The translations under genes and the position numbers were made by a program. From contig CP126193.1 in assembly GCA_030272155.1 (NCBI GenBank), positions 7,688,001-7,752,000 of the forward strand: a stretch of 64,000 nucleotides of DNA, given 5' to 3'. The DNA is from Tetradesmus obliquus (lineage: Eukaryota > Chlorophyta > Chlorophyceae > Sphaeropleales > Scenedesmaceae). Positions 1 to 12,674 of this stretch are shown one piece after another. A model generated the notes under the pieces. It made no database searches. It worked only from the letters and a program-made list of their open reading frames with translations, and was not told the DNA's origin. Position 1 is the first letter of the stretch; every line of letters starts with the position of its first letter.

Positions 1-191
1 CCCAACACACACAAGATCAACTTTGCTGCTGCCAGCTACTACAAGAACGACATGCTGCTGATCGACTCACACACAGCAGCACTCGTGGACCGGCACTTGC
101 AGCTGACCGGCGGCCCTGCTGCTGCTGCTGCTGCACCATCAGCATCAGCAGCAGCAGCAGCAGCAGTCACGTCAGAGAGCTGTGACGGCGG

Positions 192-248
<57 letters not shown>

Positions 249-592
249 CAGTGGTACAGGCACGCCTGGCAGGGCGCTGGGAGCCGCGGCAGATGCAGAT
301 GCAGCAGCGAGCGTTGAAGAGCTGCCACAGAAAGCCAGCAGCAGCAGCAGCGGCAGCAGCAGCAGCAGCCTGTCGTCAGTGAGCTCGGAGGAGGAAGAAG
401 CGGCTGCAAGTGAAGCTGCTACAGCTGCAGAGCACAGCAAACGGGCAGCACCTGCAGCAGCAGCAGCAGCAGCTGACCATCTTGTAGCAGCTGAATCGGC
501 GGCGCTGCAACTGCAGGGTCAGCTGCCATGCTTTGAAAGCAGTCCATCGCCCGCAGCTGCAGCAGACCTGCAGCCCCGGCAGGGCCACGCTT

Positions 593-651
<59 letters not shown>

Positions 652-1791
652 AGCGCACCTAGCTTGCGCATGACAGCAATGGACCCCTTTTGCAGCCCCG
701 GCTCCAGCACATGGCAAGCAACAGCAGCGGCCGCTGTTGGCAACATGCCCCAACGGGCCCCTATGATGCCGAGTGCTCTCGGCAACATGGTGAGTTCAGA
801 TCTGTGCAGGCAGGCCATGCTAGCGGCGCTTCTGGCTAACCACCTTATGCTGTTACAACAGCTGGAGTGACAGGGGCTGTTGCATTGAGGAGACGTTGGG
901 GGGCTGCAAGCTGGCTGTTGCTGTACACATGCTGATGAGCATGTTCCTAACGAGTGCCACTTGACAGCCAGCATGTGCCCCAGTATTTACAGTAGCCAGC
1001 AGGAGCCTGCTGCAGGTCTGCTGCTGTGCCTGTGCTAAGCAAGCATCCCGCTGCTGTGCTGTCCCGCTGCCGCAGGTCAATGCCACTGCAAGTGCTAGCG
1101 GAATGCAAGCCTTTCCACAGCAGCAGCAGCAGCAGCAACATCAGCAGCAGCAGCAGCAGCAGCTGTTGCCGGCGGGCAGCTTGCCTGCACAGCTGCCAGC
1201 TGCTGATGAGGACACTCAGCTGTTACTTGAGCTAGCGGAGCACGTGGCACAGAACATTCTGCAGCAGCAGGTGCCTCAGCAGGAGCAACTGCAGCAGGAG
1301 AACCTCCAGCCTACGCCACAGCAGCAGCAGCGCCAGCAGCAGCTTGAGTTGCATCAGCTGTCTCCGGATTGCATGATACAGCAGCTGCTGGCAAGCTGTC
1401 CAGCAGAGCCAGCCTGGCAGCAGCAGCAGCAGCAGCAGCGGGCGGCAGCAGCGGCAGCTGCTGCATGGCAAGGGGGCAATACAGCACGGCTGCAGTCAGG
1501 CCAGGAGCGGCAGCACCAGCAGCAGCTGCTGCAGCACACACAAGAGCAGCAGTTGCAACAGGTGCTGCAGCACCAACAGCAGATGCATGCACAGCAACAG
1601 CAGATGCAGCAGATGCTGCAGCAAACAGGCACTGCTGCTGCCCCTGGTGCATGGCACCTGCAACGGGGGGCTGCTCAGCACCTACAGCAGGCAGCACAGC
1701 CCCAGCTTCAGCAGCAGCAGCAGCAGCAACAGCGTTTGCGGGCCCTGCAGTACCAGCAGCAGCAGCAGCAGGGTGTGCTGGGCGTGCATTT

Positions 1792-1826
<35 letters not shown>

Positions 1827-2207
1827 TGCTGGCCCTGCAACACCAGCAGCAGCAGCTGCTGCAGGCGGCAGCAGCAAGTCCGCCTGAGCAGCAGAGCGCA
1901 TACAATGCTGCACATGTGCAGTGGGCGGCTGCGGCAGAGCCTGCATATGCCTCTCACATGCAGCAGCAGCAGCAGCAGCAGCAGCTCAATGCAGCAGCTG
2001 TCAGCGCAGCAGCAGCACCACTGCAACCTGCAAATGCTGTACCCGGTAGCGCCGCGTGGTTGGACCGAGCAAGCGGTGATCACGCTGTGACAAGTATCAG
2101 CATGCGCTGGCTGCTGCGGCAAGTGCCGGCAGGGTGGCAGCTAGAGCACATTGTGGCGGGCTCTGGGGGAATGTATGGCGTGCTGTGCCTGCAGATCACC
2201 GATCAAA

Positions 2208-2243
<36 letters not shown>

Positions 2244-2410
2244 TGCCGCCGCCTGCTTGGATGGCAGCAGTTTGGGATGGACTGGCCTGGCACATTGTGG
2301 GCATGTATGGTTGCGAGCAGGCGGCACGGGATGCTTGTTTGTACGTTCTTGACTTAGAAGCAGCGTGCAGCGACGGTGCGGGGACCTCAGGCGGTCACCA
2401 GACGGTCTAG
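1..2410 (+). CDS. Glutamine/alanine-rich protein, 3' portion; possible AP2/ERF-like regulator
   Basis: The frame is open from the left edge, so the 5' end lies outside. Two exons fit: 1-789 (donor GTGAGT) and 1076-2410 (acceptor GCCGCAG). They join in phase 0 with no stop, giving at least 707 residues. The first codons (THKINFAAASYY) resemble the end of an AP2/ERF domain. The middle is low complexity: 18 glutamines at 193-246, an alanine run near 595-655, and many Q blocks from 1118 to 1990. The last 70 residues contain MYGVLCLQ, a 12-Q insert (2210-2243), AWMAAVWDGLAWHIVGMYG and AARDACLYV. These follow the YrGV / W.A.I / lG.f / AA.aYD pattern of AP2 domains, but loosely. Q-rich activation regions are common in transcription factors, so a regulator is an inference. 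The multi-frame reading frames here are triplet-repeat shadows. Confidence 0.6.
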
Positions 2411-2887
2411 GTAGCAAGCAGTAGCAGCACAGTGATCCCAGCCCCAAAACCACCGTGTTTGTGACACAAAAGGTGTGGTGATAAAGGTCAGGTTTTTGTG
2501 CCACACGCACGCGTGCTATGGCGCCGCCGCCATGTCTTACAGCTGCGCTGTTGACCACATGCGGTTGACAAGTAGGGACAAAGCAGCATCTTGTGCTGAG
2601 CCTCATTGGTGGTGCAACACAGACTGCTGAGCAGTGTATGCATTGTGTGCGTGCCGCCAAGATCGACACATCTGGGCGTGGTTGAAGTTACTATGCCCTG
2701 TTGCCAGAGGCGCTGCTGGAATCAGGGTGTGAGTGTGTTGTGGTTGTTCAACAGCGACGAGTTGTCACTACAACTGCATGTTTTTTACAATGCGCCGGGC
2801 CCTCCTTTGAGGGCCGGCCCATGCCGAGCTGTGCCTGGTTCCCACCTCACCAGGTGTGCATACTGTAGAGGCGCATCAACACATCAG

Positions 2888-2892
2888 TGTAA
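2888..2892 (+). terminator. Candidate polyadenylation motif TGTAA
   Basis: TGTAA, the usual chlorophyte poly(A) signal, lies about 480 bases after the TAG at 2408-2410. The distance is plausible for an algal 3' UTR, but a second TGTAA follows near 3018, so which one is used is unknown. Confidence 0.35.
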
Positions 2893-4261
2893 TCCAGGAC
2901 ACACATAGGTGTTTTGGGGGGCTGAACCTGATTTGAGTGACAGCCCGAGCTGAGCTGTTTGCAAGCTTTCAGCCCTTTCAGGTGTTAGTGGCGGCGTATG
3001 CCCTGTAGTGCACCAGTGTAACGCCTCTGCTCTCACTCTCCCGTTGGACGTGAAGTGTGCGTGCTTACCAATCGTTTGCAACTTGAGCTGTATCCGCATA
3101 TGGCACCTGCAGGCGCATGGTTTCAAAATGCTCACAATCGGCTGCATCGTTTCAGCATCAATCGCCCTGATGAGCACTGCTTATGCTGAACTTCGCATGT
3201 GGGCACACCGACTGCTGGCAGCAATGCAGCGATCAGCTTACTCAACGGTTGAGAAACGACTGGCGTATACCCCAGGGAAGCAGCAGCATCCAGGGACCAA
3301 AGTTATACATGATTGGTACTTCAATTCGCCAAATTACAAGCGCCAGCGGGTGATACTCTGTCCTGCGCATGTACACGCATGCGACAACGTGCTTCTAGAA
3401 CAAGTCTGCAATAGCACAACCTTGCACAACACCCCTATGGGGCAATGCAATCGTCGCCAGCTCTCATCAAGCTGCACCAGCAAGCAGCAACGCAGCCGGG
3501 CAAGCAATTATGCAAAGTGCAACCACAAACGGCAACCACAGGTGGCAGCATGCTCCATGCTTGGAGCAGTCACTATGACCCGGTTTGCGCTGCTACTGGT
3601 ACTGGCAGCAGACAGGCCTAGCGCCAGGCTTGCCGTAGCAACGCACACCTCAAAAAGAATGCCTTAGTGCAGGCGCACGCTGGCAAGATCCACTGATTGC
3701 AGAGGCTGAGTCATCGTACGCGCCTACCACAAAAAAAACATGTATGGCAGGGAGCACATCATCATGCCAAGATCCTTTTACGAAACTGACAGCATAGTAA
3801 ACGCCTCCTGATGCAGCTGCGCAAGCAACACGATGGGAACATACTAGTACACAACTCTGCATACATGCACCCGCCAAGCGGTTCACATGATGGGCTGAAA
3901 GGCCACATGCACGATGCCCTGCTCAACCAGCAGTGTTGCTGCTGCAGTCAACCGGTCAACCTAATATACTCAACACTCAAGACATTTCCAACCGGTGCGG
4001 CACCAACAGCACTAACTAGATCAAGCAAGTCTGCTCAGGCAGCGCATGCAATTGACAGACGACAGCACTGTACAGCACCGCCGATCTGCTCAGCCACGCC
4101 AATGTGTGCCGCTGATCCGCGCTCGCACAGCTCAAATGGCCTGCCGGTATGCTGAAAGCCACGCTGGTGTGCACATCTGCTGCTGTAGTCACTACATTGC
4201 ACTAGTAGTGCAGGGGAAGCGAAGCCTGCGCACTGTCAGTGCAGCACACAACTGTTGATCA

Positions 4262-4560
4262 GGAGCACGGTCACACAGCGCAGCGCTCACTGCACCCTAA
4301 CGTGACCAAGCAACTGCAAGCCCTTTAGTCACAGCGCAGTGCTCACTGCACCCTCATTTGATCAATGCAAGCTCTTTCGTCACAGCTCAGCGCTCACTGC
4401 GCCCGGCATGTGACCAACTTGAGCTTTTTCGACACAGCTCAGTGCTCACTGTGCCCTGAATGTGACCAAGCAACTTCAGCCCTTTGGTCAACAGTGCTCA
4501 CTGTGCCATAATGTGACTGACGCAAGCCCCAGTCACAGCGCAGTGCAGCCGTGCAGTGCT
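4262..4560. repeat. Diverged tandem array, unit about 55-60 bp
   Basis: About five imperfect units recur. Each has GTCACAGCGCAGTGCTCACTG-like text, then a variable stretch, then GTGACCAAGCAACT-like text and a CCCTTT/CTCTTT block. The units shrink and diverge toward the right end. No open frame spans the array and nothing suggests a transposon. It is a minisatellite in the intergenic region. Confidence 0.7.
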
Positions 4561-6652
4561 TGACTGTGGCAGCGCAGGAGCACCACAGTACCACAATATG
4601 AGCAGTCTGAGCAGTACTTGCAGCACAGAGCGCTGTCAGCGTATGCTGTGCGCAGCTCTGGCATGCAGCAACGTCAGTGTCCCAGGCGTATACAGATACA
4701 CACAAACACATCACAAACACAACTGCTACTAGCTTAGTTATCTGAAAAGGCTTGGTGGCGTAGCACAATCATGCAGAGCAGACTTGGATCCAAGTGACAT
4801 TCAACTAGCAACGTATGCAACATCTGCACGCCTTTCACGGCATTCAAGTACTACAATGTCATCATAACATACAACATGTACTGATCGCCCTTTGTAGCTA
4901 AAAGCATTGCTGGCGGGACTCGCTGAGTCAGCAAGACTATCTGCGTGGTAACGCCTGACCGCAGCACTGCAGCCAGCTGCTGCAGCAGCATGCATGTGCA
5001 AGGGATGGTAATAAGCCACAGCTGCTCTAGCTGCATGCCAAACATCCAAGTGCAAGCTGCACACTGCTGCTGCCTGCAGGCTTGGATCAAGAGGTGCAAA
5101 AATCATAGCAATAGCAGTAGCAGTAAGCCCGCCAGTCAGTGCGCAAAAACTTCACATGACTGTAACTTGTACCGCAGCTGGGCTGCATGTCAAAGCCCCC
5201 GCTGTCAGTCAGTGACGGTGACAGAACTCAGGCGGTACAAGAGTACTCCACCTGCCTCAGTCAGAACAACAATGCTCTTAGTGCGTCTAATAGCATAACT
5301 GTGGAAACCTATGTAATCTCTATGTATATAACTGTTGCCATCAATGAGTGGGGTGCTCGGTAGAGGGAAACAACCCCAGCTCAGGCAACCTGCACAACAC
5401 GTCCCTACCAATCAAGTACTTCTGTTGCAAATAGTCAAGTCACCCAATGCCCATATGCCTTGCAAAAATGCACGCCTTCCAATAACACCAGCACGTAGCT
5501 CCCTCAGCCCATGAAACCAATGCACAGTGGAGTGCTGCAGCAGCAGCTGCTGAGCCCCCTGCAGCTCCTGGTGATTATTATAACTACTCTGGCAAAACAA
5601 AGCACGGGACTATGCACAGCGTACCAGCAGGACAGCGCTGGCCAAGGTACATCAGCACGTGACTATGCACAGCATCCCACGCGCTAGTGCATGCAACCTG
5701 ACTCATGAGACTGCATAGGCAGCTTGCTGCAGCTCCAGCAAGCATCACGCGCAGCCCCGACAATCTTATCCCACGTCAGAACCCACAACCCTAAGCAGCC
5801 AACGTCGTCTGTATCATGCAGATGCGCCGGCGCAAACGATGGCAGCCGCTCGCAGGACATCTAAACACCTCGTGCTGGGGTGCAGGGCAAATCAATCCAA
5901 AAAACCACAGGCAAAGGCATGCGGCCCGTACCCCCGGCCCATCTAGTGCTGCTGCTGCAGCCGCCACCTGCTGGTTTGATGAGCTTGGCAGCCTTCCGCT
6001 TGTGATGCCTTGAGGCGGCACACGTGACTGGAACAGACAAAGGAGCTCAGATGAGGACCCAAGCACCTGCCTGGCAATGGCAAGCATACCTCATCCATGG
6101 AAAACGGGGCGAGATCAGGGTCTCAACAGCTTGCAAATGAGTCCCCTTGCACATGAGTAACTCCAGCCCAGCTGCATTGCAGGCGCACGTGCTGCCGCAA
6201 TGACAGCACTGCACAGACAGCGAGAATGAAGCAGCTTATTTCATCTGGGATGAGTGAGCGTGACATCTTGTGCTCCTCATCTGTGCTACATATGCTGCTG
6301 CTGCTGCTGCTGCTGCAGCACAGCAACGCATGAAGATGAACTACCCGTGGACAAGCGCAAAACCTAAACACATGTGTTGCTACTATGCATCAACCTCAGG
6401 CACCAAAGCACATGCAGCCGGCCACAGGCATTGAAAAGCTGCAGGGGCCCGAGCTAGCCCCTGTGCTGCATGTGTCTGCAATGAAGAAACCACGAGCTCG
6501 CCTGTGCTGCACTTTGCCCAAACAACAGCTCATACACGTGACGGCTGCGGATGGATGAGCCAGCCGCATCAGTACGCGCTCCTACCTAATGCACTTTGAC
6601 ATATACCACATGCATGTGATACGATAAGCATATGTTGAGCAAGCAGCGGCAG

Positions 6653-8136
6653 TCACACACTGCGGTTGACAACCACCACGCGCCCCGCAACACTCTGGCT
6701 GTCATTTGCAATGCGCCCGCCTGCAGCCGAGCCCCAAACAGCTGCTGGTGGCGGCTGCAGGCTCGGCATGCGCATCACATGGCTGCTGCTGCTGCTGCTG
6801 CCAGCTGCAAAGCTGCCTCTGCCGCTCAGGAGAGCCATCTGAAAGGAGCCGGGGCCTTCTCCCGGGGGAGGCAGCAGCTGCGGCATGCTCTGCGCAGAGC
6901 GCACAGGTGCAGCAGGAGCACAGGGGATGCCCACTACGATGCCCTGCTGCTGCCTGCCATTGTTGTGCAGCAGCCCAGGTGCGGCCGAGAAGGAGGCTGG
7001 CGGTGACATGTGACTCCTGCCTGCTGCAGCTGCTGCTGCTGCTGCTGATGCTGATGCGGTTGAGTACACTGAGAGGCCAAGCTGCAGCCCTGGCGGCTGC
7101 TGCAGGCACTGCTGGTGCTGCTGCTGCTGCTGCTGCAGAGGCAAGCCGCTACTTGCTTTTATGTTTGCCAGGGCAGTTGGCAACAGCTCCCCAGCTAGCA
7201 GCAGCGCAAACAAGCCGAGTGAGCCCCAGCAGCAGGCGAGCACTGCTGCGCGCTGCGGGGCATGCGCGAGCCCTGCTGCATTTGCGCGCGCTGAGAAATG
7301 CTGCAGCGTGCTTGCTGCTGCCAGCCACGACACAGTGCCAAGCAGCAGCACCAGCACCTGAGCAATGTGCAGACGCTGCGGCGCAAGCTTGCTGGCGGTG
7401 CTGCGGTTTGTGCGGCTGGCCCGCAGCGTTGCACAGAGCTGGAGCACGAAGTACGCAAACATGATTGCTATGCTGACACAGGCGGCGACATCGGCTGCAG
7501 GCAGGCACGACACAGCACAGCAGGTTGCAAAAAATAGGTCAGGCCAGATGCGTGTTAGTGCTGCTTCCAGGCAGAGCGTGATTGAAGCAGCTGGCAGGAC
7601 ACAGCATACAGATTGTTGCTGCAGCTGTAGCTGGGGTAGCCAGCTGCTGACCACAACCCTGCTGTGTTGTGCTGTGAAAAACTGCTTGCACATCAGGAGG
7701 CTGTTTGCGCAGGAAATGAACTGCTGGGGGGCCCTTCTCGCTATATGACAGTTCGCATCATACAGCTCGGCCACACTCCTTCTAAAGTAAAGTAGTCATT
7801 ATGTTGCATTATTCTTGCAGCCTAGGGGCCTCACCATAGATGCAAGCCGCTGGCCAATCTCCTGGCAGGGTGAGGTAGCATGTTTCAGCAACAACGAGCT
7901 TGCCGTCCACTGTCACCATTGACAGTCCTTGCAGTTGGTACCTCACAAGTACCAAGATGGCTACAGTAAGCCCCAGCTGCGCGCACAGCACACACAGAAG
8001 CACGTGGAGGTGAGCTGAAGAGTGGTTGGAGAGTTGCGGTGGTGGTCACACAATGACCTGGCTCACCAACCTTCTGTATGGGGACCCAGCAGCAGCAGCG
8101 CGAGTTGCAGCACCCTAAAGCTCCAACAACAAGCAT
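6653..8136 (-). CDS. Unidentified membrane protein with Q/A/S-rich tail
   Basis: The main exon (about 6653-7740) encodes two or three hydrophobic segments (around ACVSIAIMFAYFVLQLCATL, QVLVLLLGTVSWLAAA, GSLGLFALLLAGELLP), then a long low-complexity tail rich in Q, A, P and S, with stop at 6653-6655. An upstream exon (about 7845-7980) encodes LGLTVAILVLVRYQL, another membrane segment, and ends at a possible GTGAGG donor. The ATG at 8134-8136 with a short first exon is a candidate start. I could not fix the joins, so the model is provisional. A faint likeness to plant TOM1/THH1-type multi-span proteins (WPDLFF followed by a membrane helix) is too weak to name it. It is transcribed away from the DUF1365 gene at 8986. 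Confidence 0.45.
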
Positions 8137-8985
8137 GAAACTGTTCGTGTGCGCCAGCGGGTCTCTGGCTGTTCTAGCTGTCTACAGCAGGCCCTGAAAT
8201 CATTGCACTGGCAATGGGACAGGGTCGACCGCTGTTCAGAGAAGCCAGCTGCTCCGACGTCTCAACAGTCACATATGTGTGCACATTTACATATTATAAT
8301 GCAGCTGTCATGTCGTGCAACCTAGGCAGCTGAAAGCTTCTCAGCATCCACATTCTTTGGGCATGCATATAAGGTACAAGCCCCGTGCAGTCGGGATTCT
8401 ATGGTTTATACTTATTGCTCTTGCCTGTGCGATCGCCGTCGCCAAGCATACTACAGCTGCGTGCATCGGTAATCCTGGGCGTGCAGCGCCTGCACGACAG
8501 CCACGGCTAGCTCCGGCAGCAATCACGTCACGGTACACTAGTCTCTGCCAGATAAACTAGTCGCCACACGATGTTTCACTCAACCTCTGCTACCACCCGC
8601 TCTACGCAACGAACACCTGCTAACTCAGCAATGATCGTTTTGCGTATTCAAAAAACTCACACGAGCAACTTGGCGAACACCCAGCATGATGTTTGATGCG
8701 AGGGTGGAAGTGGCGGGGAACAAGTTGGGAAGGGCAGTTGGTAAAAGTCATATGACAGCCTGTAAACAACTGTGTTTCTGGGTCTTCATCTGCGTCACAC
8801 GTGCTGAGTCTGCTGAGTATTACGCACACCTGTCGCTGCTGAACACATTCCAACCCCAGCTTATTGCGCAGCAGCCAAGCGCAAGCAGCAGCTGCAAGTG
8901 TAGCCCTCAGGGCCTGTAGGTGCTACTGTGTGCTGCAGAATTCCGTCCACCCTGAACAGACAATAGTGTGCATCACACAGCAGCC
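8137..8985. promoter_or_regulatory. Divergent intergenic region
   Basis: This gap separates two genes pointing away from each other and should hold both promoters. An AT-rich patch at 8275-8305 and a CATATAAGG element near 8366 on the + strand resemble TATA boxes. The latter lies some 620 bases before the next ATG, so its role is uncertain. No coding signal was recognised. Confidence 0.4.
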
Positions 8986-11558
8986 ATGGACACACTGTAC
9001 AAAGCAGGGGCGCTGCTCTACACGCAGGTCATCTCTCTGGCACGAATGGCGTTGCTGTTGCCTCGATTGTTGCTGAGCAATGCCATGCAGCAGCAGACAC
9101 CAGCAGCACACCCAGGAGCCACATTCTATGAGGGCAAAGTGACCCATGTCCGCAGGAGGCCTGTGGAGAACAGCTTTGAGTAAGTTGAATAACATCACAC
9201 CATTGGCATGGCAGACTCTGCAGAAATCAACACCACCAAACTACACCCATCAGTATGCTTGCACAGCGCAGTCGACAGTGTGTTAGATACCCTGCTGGTG
9301 TGGATGGTGTGTGTGCATGCAATGATGCCGGTGCATGTAGGCAGCTGGCTGTAGTGTAACCTTATATTACATGTTTGCTGTCAGCAGCTTCACTTGCACC
9401 AGCTTACAACCATCACTGCCACAGCGTCGCCGCTGCTGCTGATGCGCATGCTGCTACCACCACTGCCACCATTACGCTGCCGTGCGTTCCTTGATGCAAT
9501 GAAGATACCCGGTCCGCATGGCTCTTGTCGAACTACAGCAGCAACCACCCTGGTTCCAGCAGCACCAAGCTGCAGACCACATGAGTGCAGAGCAGGCGCA
9601 GAAGTTTGCAGGAACAGATGGTGAGTGGGCTTCAGGGTGGCAGCAGGCTGCAGACTTGCAGGACAGTGCAGCAGCAGCAGCACAAGAGGTTCAATGACTG
9701 CATCAAGTCTGCGTTGAGTGAGTTTGGGCTTGCAGGAAAGCAGCTGTGCAAGGAGCTGGTGCTTGAAGGACAGCAGGGAAGGTGTGTAGAGGGGGTGGCA
9801 GTACCTGCAGGAGGTTGGGTGGCACCTGCGGGCCACTTTGCAAAATAAAAGAAGCAATGCAGACACTTGGCAAAAGTACTACCACAGCTTCCTGCAAAAT
9901 GTCTAATGTACTGTGGCCTGACTTGTGATGGTTAGTTGCAAGCGTTTCAACTGCTCTTTTGGCTGTGATTTCCACGGTCCTGCTGACGTGTGGCAGCTTG
10001 CTGTTGTGCTTGCACACACAGGCAAGGTGCTGCTGCTGAGCAACCCCGTGGTCGCTGGGTATGCGCAGAACCCCATCAGCGTCTACTTCTGCTATGATGC
10101 AGCTGGAAAGCTCGCAAATGCCATATCTGAGGTGCGCAGGCTGCCTGTATCATGTGCTAGCGCTGCTTTGTGTTCACGTGTGCTCCTTCTATATCTGTCA
10201 TGGAGCAGCTGCTGTCTTGCATGGCAGCTGGTGCTACCTGCCGGGCGGCTTCACAAGCCATTTCGCCTGCAGGAACATGCCTCAAAGGGAGTGCAAGCTT
10301 GCCTGAGTTCAGCTGCTCCCTAGTGCGCTTGTGATGTGACGCATGGCCTGGTTTGTGCTGGCCTCTGCCACTGCTGGTGCCTCCTTGTCAGGTGACCAAC
10401 ACCCCCTGGGGTGACCGTGTGACGTTCCTGTTCAACCCCGATGGCGATGTGAGCCCTAAGGCGCTGCACGTCAGCCCTTTCATGGACATGCAGAATACTT
10501 GGTGCGTCACGCCTACACTGCTGCTGTTATGTTCTGGTCTGCTGAGGCTTGCCGCTCCAACTGTAATGTAGTGTGCAGCAGCTGGACACTTGCACCATGC
10601 GTGCGCTGCTTGCTTGCCGTTGTATGGCTGTGCTGTGTTTTCGGGTGTGCTGGGCCTGCAGTTGCACGTCTGCACTGAACAACAGCTGTGCTACAGCATC
10701 GTTGCAGCCAGCGCGTACATCACACCGCAACAATGACTGTTGCTTCTGCCGGTCGGTCTATGCCCATCCTTTGTCCTTCTGCATTGCTATATCAGCTGCT
10801 GGCCGCACAGATTAACAAGTAGTTTTGACATTCCTGCATGCGCGCTTGCAGGCACTTGAAGGCGACAGACCCAGCCAAGGGCCCAGGCCTGTCTGTGTCA
10901 GTGCTGGTGCGCCATCCCACTCTGGGTGCCTACTTTGACGCACACCTGCTGCTGCAGCGATGCCCAGAGCAGCAGCAGTGCCTGCCGGAGCAAGGAGGGC
11001 TGGCTAGCCTGCTCAGGTGAGAGGGGCGGCTGGTGCTCCTGCATAGCTGCTTTGTGTGGGGTACTGCCATGCATGTCTGCTGCTGTCGGGACTGGGCGGT
11101 TGGGCTGCAGGCGTAGGCAAGGACAACACAGCGCTGCTGGGCGGCATACTCGTGCAGGCAGGCGCAGCACTGCTAACCAACTCGTACGCCAGCTGCGGAG
11201 GCAGTAGAATACCCCCTATGGCAGCAGCAGGCATTGCTTACTTGCCACTTGATGCCGGCAGTCCTGTGACAACTGCCGTCGGCAGTGGTGAGGACACCTC
11301 AAGTGCACCGGACACCGTGACACGCGCCCGTGTCCTGCTCTGCTGCACTGCTGCAGGTTTGGCTTCATGCCTCAGCGGGTTGCCTTCTGGATCTACTGGC
11401 AGGCGGTGCGGCTGATAGCTAAGGGCTGCCCCATCCACGCCAAGCCAGCCAGCAGCAGCTTCCAGCCAGCCGTCAGCAGCAGCAGCAAGGTACAGCCGAG
11501 CGGGCTAGGCGTGAAGTACGTGTGGCGGGAAGCACCGCAGTGGCCATGGTACCTGTGA
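8986..11558 (+). CDS. DUF1365 family protein
   Basis: Six exons restore a complete 298-residue protein: 8986-9179, 9505-9620, 10022-10131, 10392-10501, 10852-11016, 11357-11558. All junctions are GT-AG and phases agree. Family motifs appear in order: FYEGKVTHVRRRP, ENSFEYPVRMALVEL, GTDGKVLLLSNPVVAGY, NPISVYFCYD, ALHVSPFMDMQNTWH, RHPTLGAYFDAHL, and a C-terminal WIYWQAVRLIAKG. These match DUF1365 proteins, which are about 240-300 residues long, often sit beside fatty-acid cyclopropane synthases in bacteria, and have no settled biochemical role. The start is the first ATG in frame and gives a hydrophobic N-terminus (about residues 14-30) that could be a membrane anchor or targeting segment. The 400-base second intron might hide a skipped exon, but GTD|GKVLL joins cleanly without one. 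Confidence 0.88.
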
Positions 11559-12452
11559 CGCCACGCCATGCAGCAGGCAGGAGGCGAGCTGGTGCTTAAG
11601 CTTTGGCGGCGCATCGCTTGGGCTGCAGTGCCGGCAACAGCGCCACGTGTGAGTGTGGTGAGCGTGCGGGAATGCTGAGGCTTGCAGGACTGCTGCTGCT
11701 GTCTGCAACGTGGCCTGACATCGCCGATGAACATGCCTGCGACTCAAAGGCAGCATGACCAGCACTGCTAGGCGTGCCTGACACGTATCGATCTTGTTTC
11801 AGCTGAGCACTTGTTTATTGCCGTGGGAGATGCAGTAGTGTGCTGACAGACGCTGCACTGTTTGTAGCGATTTGTGGCGGTCCTTGGAGGGGGCATGCAG
11901 CATCCCTGCTGCCATGTGTACGGCCAGACACGCTGTGTTTTTTCTTTAAGCATTTGCCTGGTGATGCCACAGTACAAGTACGAAGTGCGCAGCCTGTGAT
12001 GGGGGCAAGGACATGTTCATGCTCTGTCTACTGCACCACTATGATTAAGGCCACACGCTACGACATGCCACTACAGTCTAGGCTACTGCATATGCAGATC
12101 TGTCTACAGCATAAAAGTGGCTGCATGCATGTGAAGGGCTGTTAGGGACCAGACATCGCACCAGTACAATGCAACGTTGTTTAATTTGGTTACCAAAAAT
12201 TCCCACTCGAAGCCGGCGATGTAAGTGATGGAAGCCGGGTTACGCAAGCAGTATGCAAGCAGATGACGAATTGGGAGCTAACCTGAGCCAATCCGGCATT
12301 GTGAGCGTGCCTGGCGTTCAGGCAAATGTAAAGTGTGGCAACTTGTTTAGAATTGGCAAACAATGGCATTCACGTTGAACATGTTCGCAAAGTTGCAACA
12401 ACAACAAGCCAAGAGCCGGCGAGTTCACACCGTGCTTCATGGGAAGCATCAC
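11559..12452. other. 3' flank of DUF1365 gene and upstream flank of the duplicated gene
   Basis: No coding exon was recognised. A TGTAA motif lies at 12327-12331 but is about 770 bases from the DUF1365 stop. From about 12361 the sequence begins to align with the reverse complement of about 27085 downward, marking the outer edge of the inverted duplication. Confidence 0.45.
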
Positions 12453-12536
12453 TGCCCGGGCGCGGCCGGGATGACGCCCGGTAACGTTGGTGCAGTTTGT
12501 AACACAGCCTGCTGTACCCATGATATCCTATATAAG
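12453..12536 (+). promoter_or_regulatory. Promoter of the left cysteine-rich gene (GC element and TATA box)
   Basis: A GC-rich block at 12453-12489 (GGGCGCGGCCGGGATGACGC at its core) and a TATATAAG box at 12529-12536 are both conserved in the right arm, although surrounding bases differ. A further shared block, AGCCGGCGAGTTCACACC, lies just upstream near 12413. The TATA box is about 146 bases before the ATG. Conservation inside otherwise diverged flanks argues that these elements are functional. Confidence 0.65.
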
Positions 12537-12674
12537 GCGCTGCTGCTCAAGTCAAAACATCATCAAGCGGAAGTATACAGCCAACCAACTCAGCTGACAT
12601 CTGATTCGCTACAATACAAGACAGTTTACTGAACTCTGTGCTCCATACATAATATATTGCAACTTTCTTTAGTC

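Larger units (their letters stand above)
2411..6652. other. Gene-poor interval
   Basis: After the 3' UTR of the Q-rich gene I see no exon chain on either strand that restores a known family. Reading frames are short or lack an ATG; the longest (3008-3667, +) opens on GTG and has no recognisable domain. The interval contains one tandem array (4262-4560) and short CTG/CAG runs (for example 6295-6315). Part may be promoter or 3' flank of the neighbouring genes. Confidence 0.5.

Noticed and set aside
39..753. Antisense poly-cysteine, poly-alanine and poly-serine frames over the Q-rich gene
   Set aside because: Frame shadows of CAG/CTG repeats; the sense frame joins across an intron and is the coding one.
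3008..3667. 219-codon + strand frame in the left gene-poor region
   Set aside because: Begins with GTG, has no recognisable domain or exon partners, and composition looks non-coding.
9621..10021. Extra coding exon within intron 2 of the DUF1365 gene
   Set aside because: Candidate frames there meet stops, and direct joining gives the expected GTDGKVLLLSNP motif.
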